Below the pieces are notes generated by a model. That model made no database searches, had not been told where the DNA came from, and worked only from the letters and a program-made list of their open reading frames with translations. A stretch of DNA of 64,000 nt, from contig VAWW01000016.1 of assembly GCA_005884575.1 (NCBI GenBank), positions 1 through 64,000 on the forward strand, given 5' to 3'. The stretch comes from Actinomycetota bacterium. GTDB lineage: Bacteria; Actinomycetota; Thermoleophilia; Gaiellales; Gaiellaceae. The translations under genes and the position numbers were made by a program. Shown piece after piece: positions 34,629 through 42,891 of this stretch. The number at the start of each line of letters is the position of its first letter. Position 1 is the stretch's first letter.

Positions 34629-34747
34629 TCCGCGCTTCTTAAGTACGCGCGAGTTAACTCGGGTCCCGACCCTCCCCCCTGCTCACGCCGAGCGTAACGC
34701 GAAAAAGCGCACGGGTGTGTGACGGAATCGTGCCGAATGTGTGACGA
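34629..34747. other. Convergent intergenic region with a 12-bp palindrome
   Basis: Between pafBC (plus) and the orphan kinase (minus). CGAGTTAACTCG at 34650-34661 is a perfect palindrome, and GTGTGTGACG recurs as TGTGTGACGA shortly after. No T-run hairpin that would mark an intrinsic terminator is seen. Confidence 0.4.
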
Positions 34748-36544
34748 CTAACCCACAGGTAGCGTCAGCGTAAAGGTCGCGCCGTGGCCGACGGTCGAAT
34801 GAACGTCGAGCTTGCCGCCGTGCGCCTCGGCGATCGACCGCGCGATGAAGAGGCCGAGCCCTGTGCCGGGCTTCCCCACGCCCGCGCCGGTGGTCGCGCG
34901 CCCGAACTTCTCGAAAATCAGCCGCTGCTGCTCGGGCACGATCCCGGGGCCGCGGTCGCTGACGTCGATTCGCACGATGCCGTTCTCGGCGTACGCGCTC
35001 ACCTCCACCGGCTCCCCCGCCGGCGAGTACTTGATCGCGTTGTCGATCAGGTTGGTGACGATCTGCCGCAGCCGTTCACGGTCCCCGCGCACCGACGGCA
35101 GCCGCCCGTTCAGGCTGGCCCGTACCGGCACCTCGTCCTGCGCCATCCCCGCGGCCGCGACCGCTTCGTTGACCAGCGCGGCCACGTCGACGTCCGTGAA
35201 GCTGTAGCTGAACGTGCCGGCCTCGATCCGCGAGGTGTCGAGGACGTCCCCGATCAGCGCCGCAAGCCGGCTCGTCTCGTCGGCGATCAGCGCGAGGAAC
35301 GCATCCCGCTGATCCGGCGTCAGCTGCCGCCACCGTTCCTGCAGCGTCCGCGCCGACCCGATCACCGCGGCCATCGGGCTACGCAGCTCGTGCGACACGA
35401 GCGAGACGAAGTCGGCGCGCAACGCGGAGAGCCTCCGCAGCTCCTCGACCGTCTGGCGTTCGGCCTCGTACGACCGGATGTTCTGCACCGCCGTCGCTGC
35501 GAGCCGGCCGAGCAGCGAGACGAGCTCGACCTCGTCCGGCGTGAATGCGTTCGGCTCCTCGCGGACGATCGCGAGCATCCCGATCGCGCGTGCGCCGACG
35601 AGCAGCGGCGCCACGAGCCGGCTGCGCAAGCCGAGGTCGAGCAGCACCTGCTCCTCCGGGTACCGGACGTCCGCCATGTCCTGCCGCAGCACCGGCTGTC
35701 CCTTCAGCACGTCCTCGAGGACGGAGCCGCGCATCGGTCGGCCGCTGCCCGCCGGGAACACGTCGTCTGCGCCCGCGCCCGCGGTCGCGATGACGCGGGC
35801 GGAGTCGTGCTCGATGAGCACGATCGCCGTCCGCGAGAACGGCACGAGGCCCTGCAGCTCGCGGATGAACGCGCCGAACGCCTGCTCGAGCTCGAGCGAC
35901 GAGCCGAGCGCGCGGGCACAGCGGCTGGACGCTTCGAGGACGTCCACGCGCCGCCCCAGCTGGTCGCGCAGCTCCGCCGCCTCCGCTGCCTCCTCCTTCG
36001 CGCGCGCCGCCTCGCGGTTGAGCCGTTCGACCAGCCACCCGACGATCAACCCGGTCAGCAAGAGAACCCCCGCTGGGAACGAGACGCGGTCGGAGACGAA
36101 TCCCGGCGGCCCGAAACGGTGCGCGCGCCACCATTCGGCGAAGACGAAGAACGGGATCAGGGCGATCGCGACGCCGGCGCCGCCGACGAGCCCGTAGCGC
36201 AGCGCACCCTCGACGACGGGAAAGATGAGCGCCCAGCGCGTCGGGCTTCCGTACTCGTACGAGTAGATCATCGCGTACGCCGCGACCGCCGCAGTGTCGA
36301 AGACCAGCGCGGTGAGGCCGATCGCGATCACGCGTGGTGTGCTGCGGCTGAGCACGAAGAGGACGACGGCGCCGGCCGCGAAGACGCCGGTCGTGATCCA
36401 CGCGAGCCGCTCGTACCCCCGCGGGTAGTTGGTGCTGAAGACGCCGACTTCGAGGACGGCGAAGAGCACCGCGCCGAGCCGGACCGAGGCGATCCATTGC
36501 TCGGCCTGTCTCAACCGCTCGCGGCGGGACGCGTCAATGCACAC
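34748..36544 (-). CDS. Orphan sensor histidine kinase (membrane-GAF-HisKA-HATPase)
   Basis: A 598-residue kinase: six or so N-terminal membrane helices (about 20-175), a short coiled coil (LNREAARAKEEAAEAAELRD), a GAF domain (about 205-360, GLVPFSRTAIVLIEHDSARV), HisKA with His in SLVSHELRSPMAAVIGSART, and HATPase (NLIDNAIKYSPAGEP, DVSDRGPGIVPEQQRLIFEK, GTGLGLFIARSIAEAHGG). GTG 36544 follows GGAGG by seven bases and overlaps the queG stop; the longer frame to 36994 lies inside queG and is rejected. No response regulator is adjacent. Confidence 0.92.
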   Translation of the reverse strand: MCIDASRRERLRQAEQWIASVRLGAVLFAVLEVGVFSTNYPRGYERLAWITTGVFAAGAVVLFVLSRSTPRVIAIGLTALVFDTAAVAAYAMIYSYEYGSPTRWALIFPVVEGALRYGLVGGAGVAIALIPFFVFAEWWRAHRFGPPGFVSDRVSFPAGVLLLTGLIVGWLVERLNREAARAKEEAAEAAELRDQLGRRVDVLEASSRCARALGSSLELEQAFGAFIRELQGLVPFSRTAIVLIEHDSARVIATAGAGADDVFPAGSGRPMRGSVLEDVLKGQPVLRQDMADVRYPEEQVLLDLGLRSRLVAPLLVGARAIGMLAIVREEPNAFTPDEVELVSLLGRLAATAVQNIRSYEAERQTVEELRRLSALRADFVSLVSHELRSPMAAVIGSARTLQERWRQLTPDQRDAFLALIADETSRLAALIGDVLDTSRIEAGTFSYSFTDVDVAALVNEAVAAAGMAQDEVPVRASLNGRLPSVRGDRERLRQIVTNLIDNAIKYSPAGEPVEVSAYAENGIVRIDVSDRGPGIVPEQQRLIFEKFGRATTGAGVGKPGTGLGLFIARSIAEAHGGKLDVHSTVGHGATFTLTLPVG

Positions 36545-37541
36545 CGCGTGCCTCCATCCGCGCGAGCGCCCACTCGGCGTGGTCGCGCAACATCTCGTCG
36601 TCGCCCTGCGCGTACGCGGCGACGGCGTCCCGTTCCTCCTGCCCGCCGACGTTCCCGGCCGCCACGAGCGCGTTGCGGCGCAGCCAGCGGGCGTCGTTCC
36701 GCGGGACGTACAACCTCTCGTACTCCCGCACGAGCTCGTCGTCGCCGGCGGCGAGCCATTCGACGAGCGAGACGTGCGGCGTCGCATCCGCGGCCGGCTC
36801 GCTGCCCTCGCGCCGCTTCTCGACTCCGCGGTTCCACGGACAGACGTCCTGGCAGATGTCGCAACCGTAGACCTGTGCGCCCATCGCCTCACGGTAGTCC
36901 TGCGGAATCGGCGCAGGCGCCTGTGTCCAGTAGGAGAGACAGCGCGTCGAGTCAAGCGTCCCAGGCTCGTCGAGCGCGCCGGTCGGGCAGGCATCGATGC
37001 AGAGGCGGCACGAACCGCAGTCCAGCGCGAGCCGCGGCGTCGACTCGATCTCGGCGTCGGTGACGAGCGTCCCCAAGACGACCCAGGAGCCGTGGCGGCG
37101 CGTGATCAGGAGCGTGTTCTTGCCGTAGAAGCCGACCCCGGAGCGCGCAGCGCCCTCCCGGTCGACGTGCTGGTTGGCGTCCACGAGCACGCGGTACGCG
37201 CCTCCAATCCGCCGCCCGAGCGCGTCGAGCTTCGCGCGCAGCTCGGCGTAGCCGTCGCTCCATGCGTACCGCGGCAGCCGCCCGCGGCCGACGGGCCGCT
37301 CCGACTCGTCGGCGTAGTAGCAGAGCGCCGCCGATACGACCGTGCGCGCGCCGTCGAACAGCGACTCGGGGTGACAGGAGACCTCCGGCTGCGCCATCGT
37401 GAACCGCATGCCGGCGAAGAGCCCGCGGGCGCGGCGCTCGCGGATGTGCCGCTCCGTCTCGAGATACGGCTCCGCCGGCGCAGCGCCGACCACATCGATC
37501 CCCAGCTCCTCGGCGAGCCGCGACAGCTCCTGGGAGGTCAT
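36534..37541 (-). CDS. queG: Epoxyqueuosine reductase
   Basis: Reduces epoxyqueuosine to queuosine in tRNA, the last step of the pathway. The 335-residue protein carries two 4Fe-4S clusters (CGSCRLCIDACPTGALDEP and YGCDICQDVCPWNRG) and the cobalamin-binding N-terminal region (RYAWSDGYAELRAKLDALGR, GFYGKNTLLITRRHGSWVVL). A HEAT-like C-terminus (LRRNALVAAGNVGGQEERDA) is present. ATG 37541 (MTSQELSRLAEELG) was chosen; the ORF could extend to 37580 but that would cross the start of the divergent gene. Complements queA and tgt at 16-18.6 kb. Confidence 0.94.
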   Translation of the reverse strand: MTSQELSRLAEELGIDVVGAAPAEPYLETERHIRERRARGLFAGMRFTMAQPEVSCHPESLFDGARTVVSAALCYYADESERPVGRGRLPRYAWSDGYAELRAKLDALGRRIGGAYRVLVDANQHVDREGAARSGVGFYGKNTLLITRRHGSWVVLGTLVTDAEIESTPRLALDCGSCRLCIDACPTGALDEPGTLDSTRCLSYWTQAPAPIPQDYREAMGAQVYGCDICQDVCPWNRGVEKRREGSEPAADATPHVSLVEWLAAGDDELVREYERLYVPRNDARWLRRNALVAAGNVGGQEERDAVAAYAQGDDEMLRDHAEWALARMEARGVH

Positions 37542-37559
37542 GGGAGGATTGTGCCCGGG

Positions 37560-38522
37560 ATGAAGGCGATTCGGATCCACGAAGACGGCGGGCCGGAAGT
37601 GCTCCGCTACGAGGACGCGCCGGATCCGGAGCCCGCGCCGGGTGAGGTACTCGTCGAGCTACGGGCGTCGGCGCTGAACCACCTCGACATCTGGGTGCGG
37701 AAGGGCCTCCCGTCGGTGCCGAAGCCGCGCATCCTCGGAGCGGACGGGGCGGGCATCCGCGTCGACACCGGCGAGCGGGTCGTCATCAACCCCGGGATCG
37801 AGCACGGCGACGTCGTCCACGTGATCGGGGAGCACGGCGACGGCACGAACGCGGAGCTGATCGCCGTGCCGGAGGCGCAGGTCTACCCGATTCCCGACGG
37901 GCTGTCGTTCGAGCAGGCGGCCGCGTTTCCGCTCGTCTTCGAGACTGCCTACCGGATGCTCGTCACGCGTGCCCGTCTCCTGGAGGGCGAGTGGGTCTTC
38001 CTCTGGGGGATCGGCGGCGGCGTCTCGACCGCGGCTTTCGCGATCGCCAAGGCGCTCGGCGCGCGGACGATTGTCACCTCGTCGAGCGACGCGAAGCTGG
38101 CACGCGCACGGGATCTCGGCGCGGACGTGACGATCAACCACGCGTCGGAGGACGTGAAGGCCGCGGTGCGCGAGGCGACCGGCGGCAAGGGCGCGGACAT
38201 CGTCGTCGAGCACGTCGGCGAGGCGACGTGGAGGACCTCGCTCGACGTCGTCCGTCCGCGCGGGCGGATCACCGTCTGCGGAGCGACGTCCGGTCCCAAC
38301 CCGCCGGCGGCGCTGCACCGGATCTGGTGGAAGCAGCTCGACGTGCTCGGCTCGACGATGGGGACGAGGCAGGACTTCGAAGGCGCCTACGAGCTCGTCG
38401 CGAGCGGTCGCGCGGCGCCGCTCGTGGACGAGGTCTTTCCGCTCTCGGAAGCAGCCGCCGCGCACACCCGGCTCGAGGCCGGCGACCAGATGGGGAAGAT
38501 CGTCCTCAGGATCCCGGACTAG
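37560..38522 (+). CDS. Quinone oxidoreductase-like MDR-family dehydrogenase
   Basis: A 320-residue medium-chain dehydrogenase: MKAIRIHEDGGPEVLRYEDA, LNHLDIWVRKGLPSVPKPRI, Rossmann motif FLWGIGGGVSTAAFAIAKAL, SSSDAKLARARDLGADVTIN and GADIVVEHVGEATWRTSLDV. The lobe that holds four Cys for structural zinc in many relatives is missing (the segment reads VVINPGIEHGDVVHVIGEHG), so a zinc-independent quinone reductase role is favoured. Its ATG is 18 bases from the queG ATG on the other strand. Confidence 0.88.
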   Translation: MKAIRIHEDGGPEVLRYEDAPDPEPAPGEVLVELRASALNHLDIWVRKGLPSVPKPRILGADGAGIRVDTGERVVINPGIEHGDVVHVIGEHGDGTNAELIAVPEAQVYPIPDGLSFEQAAAFPLVFETAYRMLVTRARLLEGEWVFLWGIGGGVSTAAFAIAKALGARTIVTSSSDAKLARARDLGADVTINHASEDVKAAVREATGGKGADIVVEHVGEATWRTSLDVVRPRGRITVCGATSGPNPPAALHRIWWKQLDVLGSTMGTRQDFEGAYELVASGRAAPLVDEVFPLSEAAAAHTRLEAGDQMGKIVLRIPD

Positions 38523-38830
38523 CGTCCGGCAGGACCATCGGCGGGAGTTCGCGGCCACCGAATCGGGCTCTGGCGACGGGGACCGTGGCGCGAAGCTTGC
38601 CGACGATTCCCGCCTCGGCGGCGAGCGCCAGCCGCAGACCACGCCGCCACAGGCGCGGATTGCGGGACGCAGTCGCCGACGATCTCGCTGACGCCGGACC
38701 AATGCGCGAGCAGCTGCGAGACCTGCTCGAGCCGGGCGGCGTCGGCGGCGCGGGCCAACCGCCAGATCTCGTCGCCAAAGCCGCGGCGCGCGGTCAGGAA
38801 CGGACGTTAACGCCGTCAGATGGCGAGCGC
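38506..38830 (-). pseudogene. Possible decayed small gene
   Basis: The 390 bases 38523-38912 hold no clear gene. On the minus strand one frame gives FLTARRGFGDEIWRLARAAD and VSQLLAHWSGVSEIVGDC, then a neighbouring frame gives RLWRRGLRLALAAEAGIVGK and LRATVPVARARFGGRELPPM. Both pieces look more protein-like than the surrounding frames and would join through one shift near 38655. No domain is recognised and no start with a ribosome-binding site is visible. This may be chance coding bias. Confidence 0.25.
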
Positions 38831-38912
38831 GAGCTTCAGGGCCCGGCGCCGCCGCCGTCGTAGCAGTCGGAACATGTCCACAGGACGGTTCCGGGGCCCG
38901 GTTTCTTCCTGA

Positions 38913-39035
38913 TCAGGCCGCCAGCCGCTCGGGCCCGTCGTCGGCCTCGGCCGCGTCCGTCTCGTCGTCGGGATCGCGGTCACTCAGGTAGAGCGGGCTC
39001 GGCGCCGCCTCTGGCTCGGTGCTCTCGTTCTCCAT
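38913..39035 (-). CDS. Possible short acidic peptide (40 aa)
   Basis: ATG 39035 to stop 38913 encodes MENESTEPEAAPSPLYLSDR, then DPDDETDAAEADDGPERLAA, strongly acidic and probably disordered. GAGG lies five bases before the ATG. It follows the MIP18-type gene on the same strand by about 40 bases. It could be a real small protein or an untranslated stretch. Confidence 0.35.
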   Translation of the reverse strand: MENESTEPEAAPSPLYLSDRDPDDETDAAEADDGPERLAA

Positions 39036-39076
39036 AGCCTCGAACGGAGGGTAGGAGGCGCGGCGGACGACGTCGT

Positions 39077-39376
39077 CTAGCCGATCCCGAGGATGAACTT
39101 GGCATCCTCGGACATGCGGTCGGGAGTCCACGGCGGGTCGAACGTCAGCTCGGTCTCGACGCCCTCGACGCCGTCGATCGACTCGGCGACCGCCCGGATG
39201 TCCTGCTCGATCATCGGTCCGGCGGGGCAGCCCATCGACGTCAGGCTGTAGAGGATCTTGACCCGCGGGCCGGTCACCTCGACTTCGTAGAGCAGGCCGA
39301 GATCGACGATGTCCATCCCGAGCTCGGGATCCTCGACCTGGCGCATGGCTTCGACCAGTTCTTCGCGACTGGGCAC
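39077..39376 (-). CDS. MIP18-family (DUF59) iron-sulfur cluster assembly factor
   Basis: A 99-residue protein: VPSREELVEAMRQVEDPELG, MDIVDLGLLYEVEVTGPRVK, SLTSMGCPAGPMIEQDIRAV and ELTFDPPWTPDRMSEDAKF. The conserved Cys in the MGCPAG motif and the DPPW-x-x-x-x-M segment mark the SufT/PaaD-like family that helps mature Fe-S proteins. Start could be GTG 39376 or TTG 39385; TATATT at 39388-39393 lies just upstream of the GTG, which fits a leaderless transcript. The 276 bases from here to the GlpX-like gene (39377-39652) contain no gene that I can support. Confidence 0.88.
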   Translation of the reverse strand: MPSREELVEAMRQVEDPELGMDIVDLGLLYEVEVTGPRVKILYSLTSMGCPAGPMIEQDIRAVAESIDGVEGVETELTFDPPWTPDRMSEDAKFILGIG

Positions 39377-39652
39377 TATTGGCAATATAGCGAGCTACTG
39401 TTGGGGTGGCTGCGGCTTCGTGGAGCCGGAGCTTGGCCAAGGGATGCCGCAGCCCGAGGTCGTCTCCGGCTCCTCCTATCCCGACGTCCCGACGCCTTCG
39501 ACGCCCCTGACCGGTCGCCGCTCCCGGCCTGCGGAGCCGCCCAGAAGTCAACTCGCAAGTTCGAAAATGCGTTGGAGTCTCCTGTGCGAGGCGGCGCTTC
39601 CGCGGTCTCTGCGGCGTCCGCGCGCGCCGTCTCTCGTCCGACAATCCGCGGG

Positions 39653-40666
39653 TCAGAAGCCGAGCAGGCGGACTTCCTCGCGCCGTTCGCGCGCGAAGAA
39701 CTGGATCCCGTCGACGAAGCGCACCCAGTTGCAGCGGGTGCACATGACCACCGAGTGCGTCCGAGCGCTGTCGGCGAGGAAGCGGACACCGCGCAGCAGG
39801 TCGCCGTTCGAGACGCCGGTGGCAGCGACGATCGGCTCGCCGGGAGCGAGGTCGTCGATCGTGAAGACCCGCGCGTAGTCCTCGATCCCGACCTCGCGGA
39901 GCTGCTCGATCTCGCCGCGCGTCGTCGGCCAGAACTGTGCCTGCAGCCCGCCGCCGAGGCAGCGCAGCGCGGCCGCCGCGAGGACCGCCTGACGGGTCCC
40001 GCCGACGCCGATCGCGAGGTGGTCGTTCGTCCCGCGCACCGCGGCTGAGATCGACGCGGTCACGTCGCCGTCCTGGATCAGCTTGATCCGGGCGCCGGCG
40101 GCGCGGATCTCCTCGATCAGGTCGTGGTGGCGCGGCCGGTCGAGGACGATCGTCGTCACGTCGTTGACGCGGCGCCCGAACGCGTCCGCAATCGCCTGGA
40201 TGTTGTCCGCGACCGAGCGGCCGAGATCGATCGCGTCGCGTGCGCGCGGCCCGACGGCCATCTTCCGCATGTACATGCTCGGCAGGCTCATCAGCGAGCC
40301 CGGCTCGCCGACGGCGATCATCGACATCGCACCGTAGCCGCCGCGCGCGACGACGCCCCGTCCCTCGAGCGGGTCGAGCGCGAGGTCTACTTCCGTCCCG
40401 CCGGCGCCGACGATCGAGTCGGTCTCCAGCATCTTCGCGTCGTCGCCGGCGCCGATCACGACACGTCCACGGATCGGCAGGACGTCGAGCGCCTGCTTCA
40501 TCCCGTCGCAGGCAGCGTCCTCTGCCGCCTCCTGGTCGGCGCGGCCGAGCCAGCGCGCGCTCGCCAGCGCGGCGCGTTCCGTCGCCCGCAGGTACGACTG
40601 GCAGAGGCAGTGATGCTCGACGTTCGACTCGGTCGCGTGCTCTTCGAGCGGATGCGTCTCGGTCAT
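39653..40666 (-). CDS. GlpX-like phosphatase with altered metal-binding residues
   Basis: A 337-residue homologue of class II fructose-1,6-bisphosphatase. It aligns throughout with GlpX (ATERAALASARWLGRADQEA, LALDPLEGRGVVARGG, VGPRARDAIDLGRSVADNIQ, LDRPRHHDLIEEIRAAGARI, DGDVTASISAAVRGTNDHLA). Key residues differ: the family GEGE-x-DEAPML is GAGDDAKML here, DP-x-EGT is DPLEGR, and the Glu of GGAPEG is Gln (GGTRQA). Canonical FBPase activity is therefore doubtful. ATG overlaps the stop of the 2-phosphoglycerate kinase gene (ATGA), so it is the third gene of the cDPG operon; it may act on a phosphoglycerate or cDPG. Confidence 0.85.
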   Translation of the reverse strand: MTETHPLEEHATESNVEHHCLCQSYLRATERAALASARWLGRADQEAAEDAACDGMKQALDVLPIRGRVVIGAGDDAKMLETDSIVGAGGTEVDLALDPLEGRGVVARGGYGAMSMIAVGEPGSLMSLPSMYMRKMAVGPRARDAIDLGRSVADNIQAIADAFGRRVNDVTTIVLDRPRHHDLIEEIRAAGARIKLIQDGDVTASISAAVRGTNDHLAIGVGGTRQAVLAAAALRCLGGGLQAQFWPTTRGEIEQLREVGIEDYARVFTIDDLAPGEPIVAATGVSNGDLLRGVRFLADSARTHSVVMCTRCNWVRFVDGIQFFARERREEVRLLGF

Positions 40667-41577
40667 GCCACGTGCTCCCGCGCGCGCTCGGCGGCCGAGA
40701 CGACGAGCTCCATCACCTCGCCGGTCGCCCGCTCGACGTCCGCGTTCTCGACGATCGCGACACCGGTCTTGCGCGCACGTTCTGCGATGTACGTCTGGAT
40801 CCTCCGGATCTCGGCGAGATGATCGAGGTACTTCGAGCCCGCACGGCGCTCGTCCGAGACGATGTCGCGGATCAGGAAATGCGAGCGGTGATTCTCCGTG
40901 TCGGTGATGTGGAGGATGCATTCGATCACGAGCGCGCCCTCGATGCGCGGCAACATGCCCGGCACGAGGTGGATGCCCTCCAGCACCATCGACCAGCCCT
41001 CCTCGAGCGCGCGCTCGATCGACGCGTTCACACCGACGAGGACGTTGCGCGTCTGCTCGAGGAACCCGAGCAACGTCGGGTCGCCCGTCTCCTGCTCTTC
41101 CTCGGGAAGTCCGTGGCCCGCCTCGAAGCTCGAGTAGTGGATCGACGGCATGAACTCGCGCGAGAAGAACGCGCGCATCGTCTGGCGGACGAAGTCCGTC
41201 GACGTGACGCGCGTGATCCCGAGCCGGTGCGCGACCTCGGTCGCGACGGTCGACTTGCCGGTGCCCGTCGCGCCGCCGACGAGGATGATCACCGGCAGGT
41301 CGAGCTCGCGCAGATCCTGGTAGCGTCGTAGCTGGCGCACCGTCTCCGTGCCCTCCACCTCGCCGAGGATCTCGATCGCGAGCTCGTCGAGCCGTTCGCG
41401 GTCCGCGGTCTCGGCGCCCTTCGCGGCGAGGTCGTCCTCGACGCGACGAGCGAGCTCGTACGCGCGCTGCGGCGCGACGCCGACGGCCATCAGCGCACGG
41501 GCCATCATCCCCTTCGAAAACGGCAGTCCGTGCTCGCCGCCGAGCGGCAGCGGATCACTGCGCCGCGGCTGGCTCAC
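40663..41577 (-). CDS. pgk2: 2-phosphoglycerate kinase
   Basis: A 304-residue kinase with an N-terminal ATP-cone-like domain (LPFSKGMMARALMAVGVAPQ, RAYELARRVEDDLAAKG) followed by a P-loop kinase domain with Walker A GGATGTGKSTVATEVAHRLG, then TSTDFVRQTMRAFFSREFMP, MVLEGIHLVPGMLPRIEG and HFLIRDIVSDERRAGSKYLD. This is the architecture of methanogen 2-phosphoglycerate kinase, which makes 2,3-diphosphoglycerate for cyclic 2,3-DPG. GTG 41577 overlaps the cpgS stop (GTGA). Its place after cpgS supports the assignment. Confidence 0.85.
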   Translation of the reverse strand: MSQPRRSDPLPLGGEHGLPFSKGMMARALMAVGVAPQRAYELARRVEDDLAAKGAETADRERLDELAIEILGEVEGTETVRQLRRYQDLRELDLPVIILVGGATGTGKSTVATEVAHRLGITRVTSTDFVRQTMRAFFSREFMPSIHYSSFEAGHGLPEEEQETGDPTLLGFLEQTRNVLVGVNASIERALEEGWSMVLEGIHLVPGMLPRIEGALVIECILHITDTENHRSHFLIRDIVSDERRAGSKYLDHLAEIRRIQTYIAERARKTGVAIVENADVERATGEVMELVVSAAERAREHVA

Positions 41578-42740
41578 GCGGGCACCCCGATCCGGCCGAG
41601 CAGCGCCTCGTCCAGTTCCGGCGCGACGACCTCGTTGTCGGCGAGCACGACGTGGGCGCCGCGCGCGAGCGCGGCTTCGGCGACGACGTCGATCGCCGCG
41701 GCCTTGAGCTCCACCAGGTACACCTCGGCCTCGATCGTCTGCAGATCCTCGCGCAGCGCGCGACGGTTCGCCAGGTTCCTCGACACCGCGACGACCTCGG
41801 CGTCGAGGTGCTCGGTCGGCGCGGGGCCTGTGGTGAAGACCGCGACCCGGCGCCCGGCGAGCGGCTCGGCCGGCTCGAGCCGGAGCTCGGCACGGACGAT
41901 CGGCACGTCCGTCAGCTCGCGGACGGCGTCCTCGTCGCCGTCGCCGGTGAAGACGACGAGGTCGGAGACGAGAACCCGGTAGGCGTCCAGGCCCTCGTGG
42001 ACGGCGTCGCCCCGCGTGACGAGAATCCGCAGGTCGACCTCGATCGGCGGGATCGCCGCGCCGCTGCCGTCGAAGACGACGACGTCCGGATGCCGCGCCG
42101 CTGCGAGCAGCGCCCCTTCGCGCACATTCGACGAGACCGTCACGCCGGCGAGCCCGCCGCCCGCCCGGCGGCAGCCGATCGTCGGAACGCGGGCTAGGGC
42201 GGCCGTCTCCAGGTAGTCAGACGCGGCGTGGCGGCCGGAGCGCGCAAGGGCGACGAGCTCCTCGATCGTGGGCGGCGTCTCGGCGATCTCCGGATCACGC
42301 GGTCCGCCGCGGCCCATCGAGACCACGACGACGTCGCGGTCACGGGCGAGGAGCCGCGCGACGTGGCCGGTCACGGCCGTCTTGCCGACGCGCTTCCCGG
42401 TCCCGATCACGGCGACCGACGGCAACGGGAACGACTCGTAGGCCGGCGGCTCGAAGCGGAAGTCGGCGCCGACATACGGCAGGCCGAGCGCGAGCGCGCG
42501 GCTCGCCCAGAGAAAGCGGCGGCGCGGGCCGAGCACCGGCTCGTCCGAGAGGTCGAAGACGACGTCGGCCTCGACGGCGTCCAGCGACTGCACCAGCGGC
42601 ACGCCGTACTCTTCCCCGCCCCGGATCTTCTCCGTCCCGCCGACAAGGATCGCGCCGACGACGTCGTATGGGAGCGCGGCGAGAGCCTCGCGCACCACGG
42701 GCGCGTAGTGCTCCCCGTCGATCAACGCGACCGCCCTCAC
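41574..42740 (-). CDS. cpgS: Cyclic 2,3-diphosphoglycerate synthetase
   Basis: A 388-residue P-loop protein of the cDPG synthetase family: VRAVALIDGEHYAPVVREAL, YDVVGAILVGGTEKIRGGEE, DLSDEPVLGPRRRFLWASRA, nucleotide site VAVIGTGKRVGKTAVTGHVA, VVSMGRGGPRDPEIAE and a C-terminal domain ending DNEVVAPELDEALLGRIG. In hyperthermophilic methanogens the enzyme closes 2,3-DPG into the cyclic diphosphate with ATP. The coupled 2-phosphoglycerate kinase makes the assignment convincing. GTG 42740 fits the family N-terminus; the frame above it lies in an inverted repeat. First gene of a three-gene operon. Confidence 0.82.
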   Translation of the reverse strand: MRAVALIDGEHYAPVVREALAALPYDVVGAILVGGTEKIRGGEEYGVPLVQSLDAVEADVVFDLSDEPVLGPRRRFLWASRALALGLPYVGADFRFEPPAYESFPLPSVAVIGTGKRVGKTAVTGHVARLLARDRDVVVVSMGRGGPRDPEIAETPPTIEELVALARSGRHAASDYLETAALARVPTIGCRRAGGGLAGVTVSSNVREGALLAAARHPDVVVFDGSGAAIPPIEVDLRILVTRGDAVHEGLDAYRVLVSDLVVFTGDGDEDAVRELTDVPIVRAELRLEPAEPLAGRRVAVFTTGPAPTEHLDAEVVAVSRNLANRRALREDLQTIEAEVYLVELKAAAIDVVAEAALARGAHVVLADNEVVAPELDEALLGRIGVPA

Positions 42741-42793
42741 GTCCCTGGCCGCCTCTAGCGAGCGCGCCGCGGAGCGGCGCTCCGCGAAAGGCT

Positions 42794-42873
42794 GGCGCCC
42801 GTGGGCGCACGCCGCTCTCCGGGCCCGTACTGGCTCGTACTGTGCCCTCCGGCGTCGCACGCCCACGGGCGCC
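42794..42873. repeat. 14-bp inverted repeat upstream of cpgS
   Basis: GGCGCCCGTGGGCG at 42794-42807 is the exact reverse complement of 42860-42873, with 52 bases between. The pair lies between the phosphodiesterase gene and cpgS, both on the minus strand, so it can act as a terminator for the first or a leader structure of the cpgS operon. Confidence 0.65.
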
Positions 42874-42891
42874 CCAGGAACGTGAGATTTC

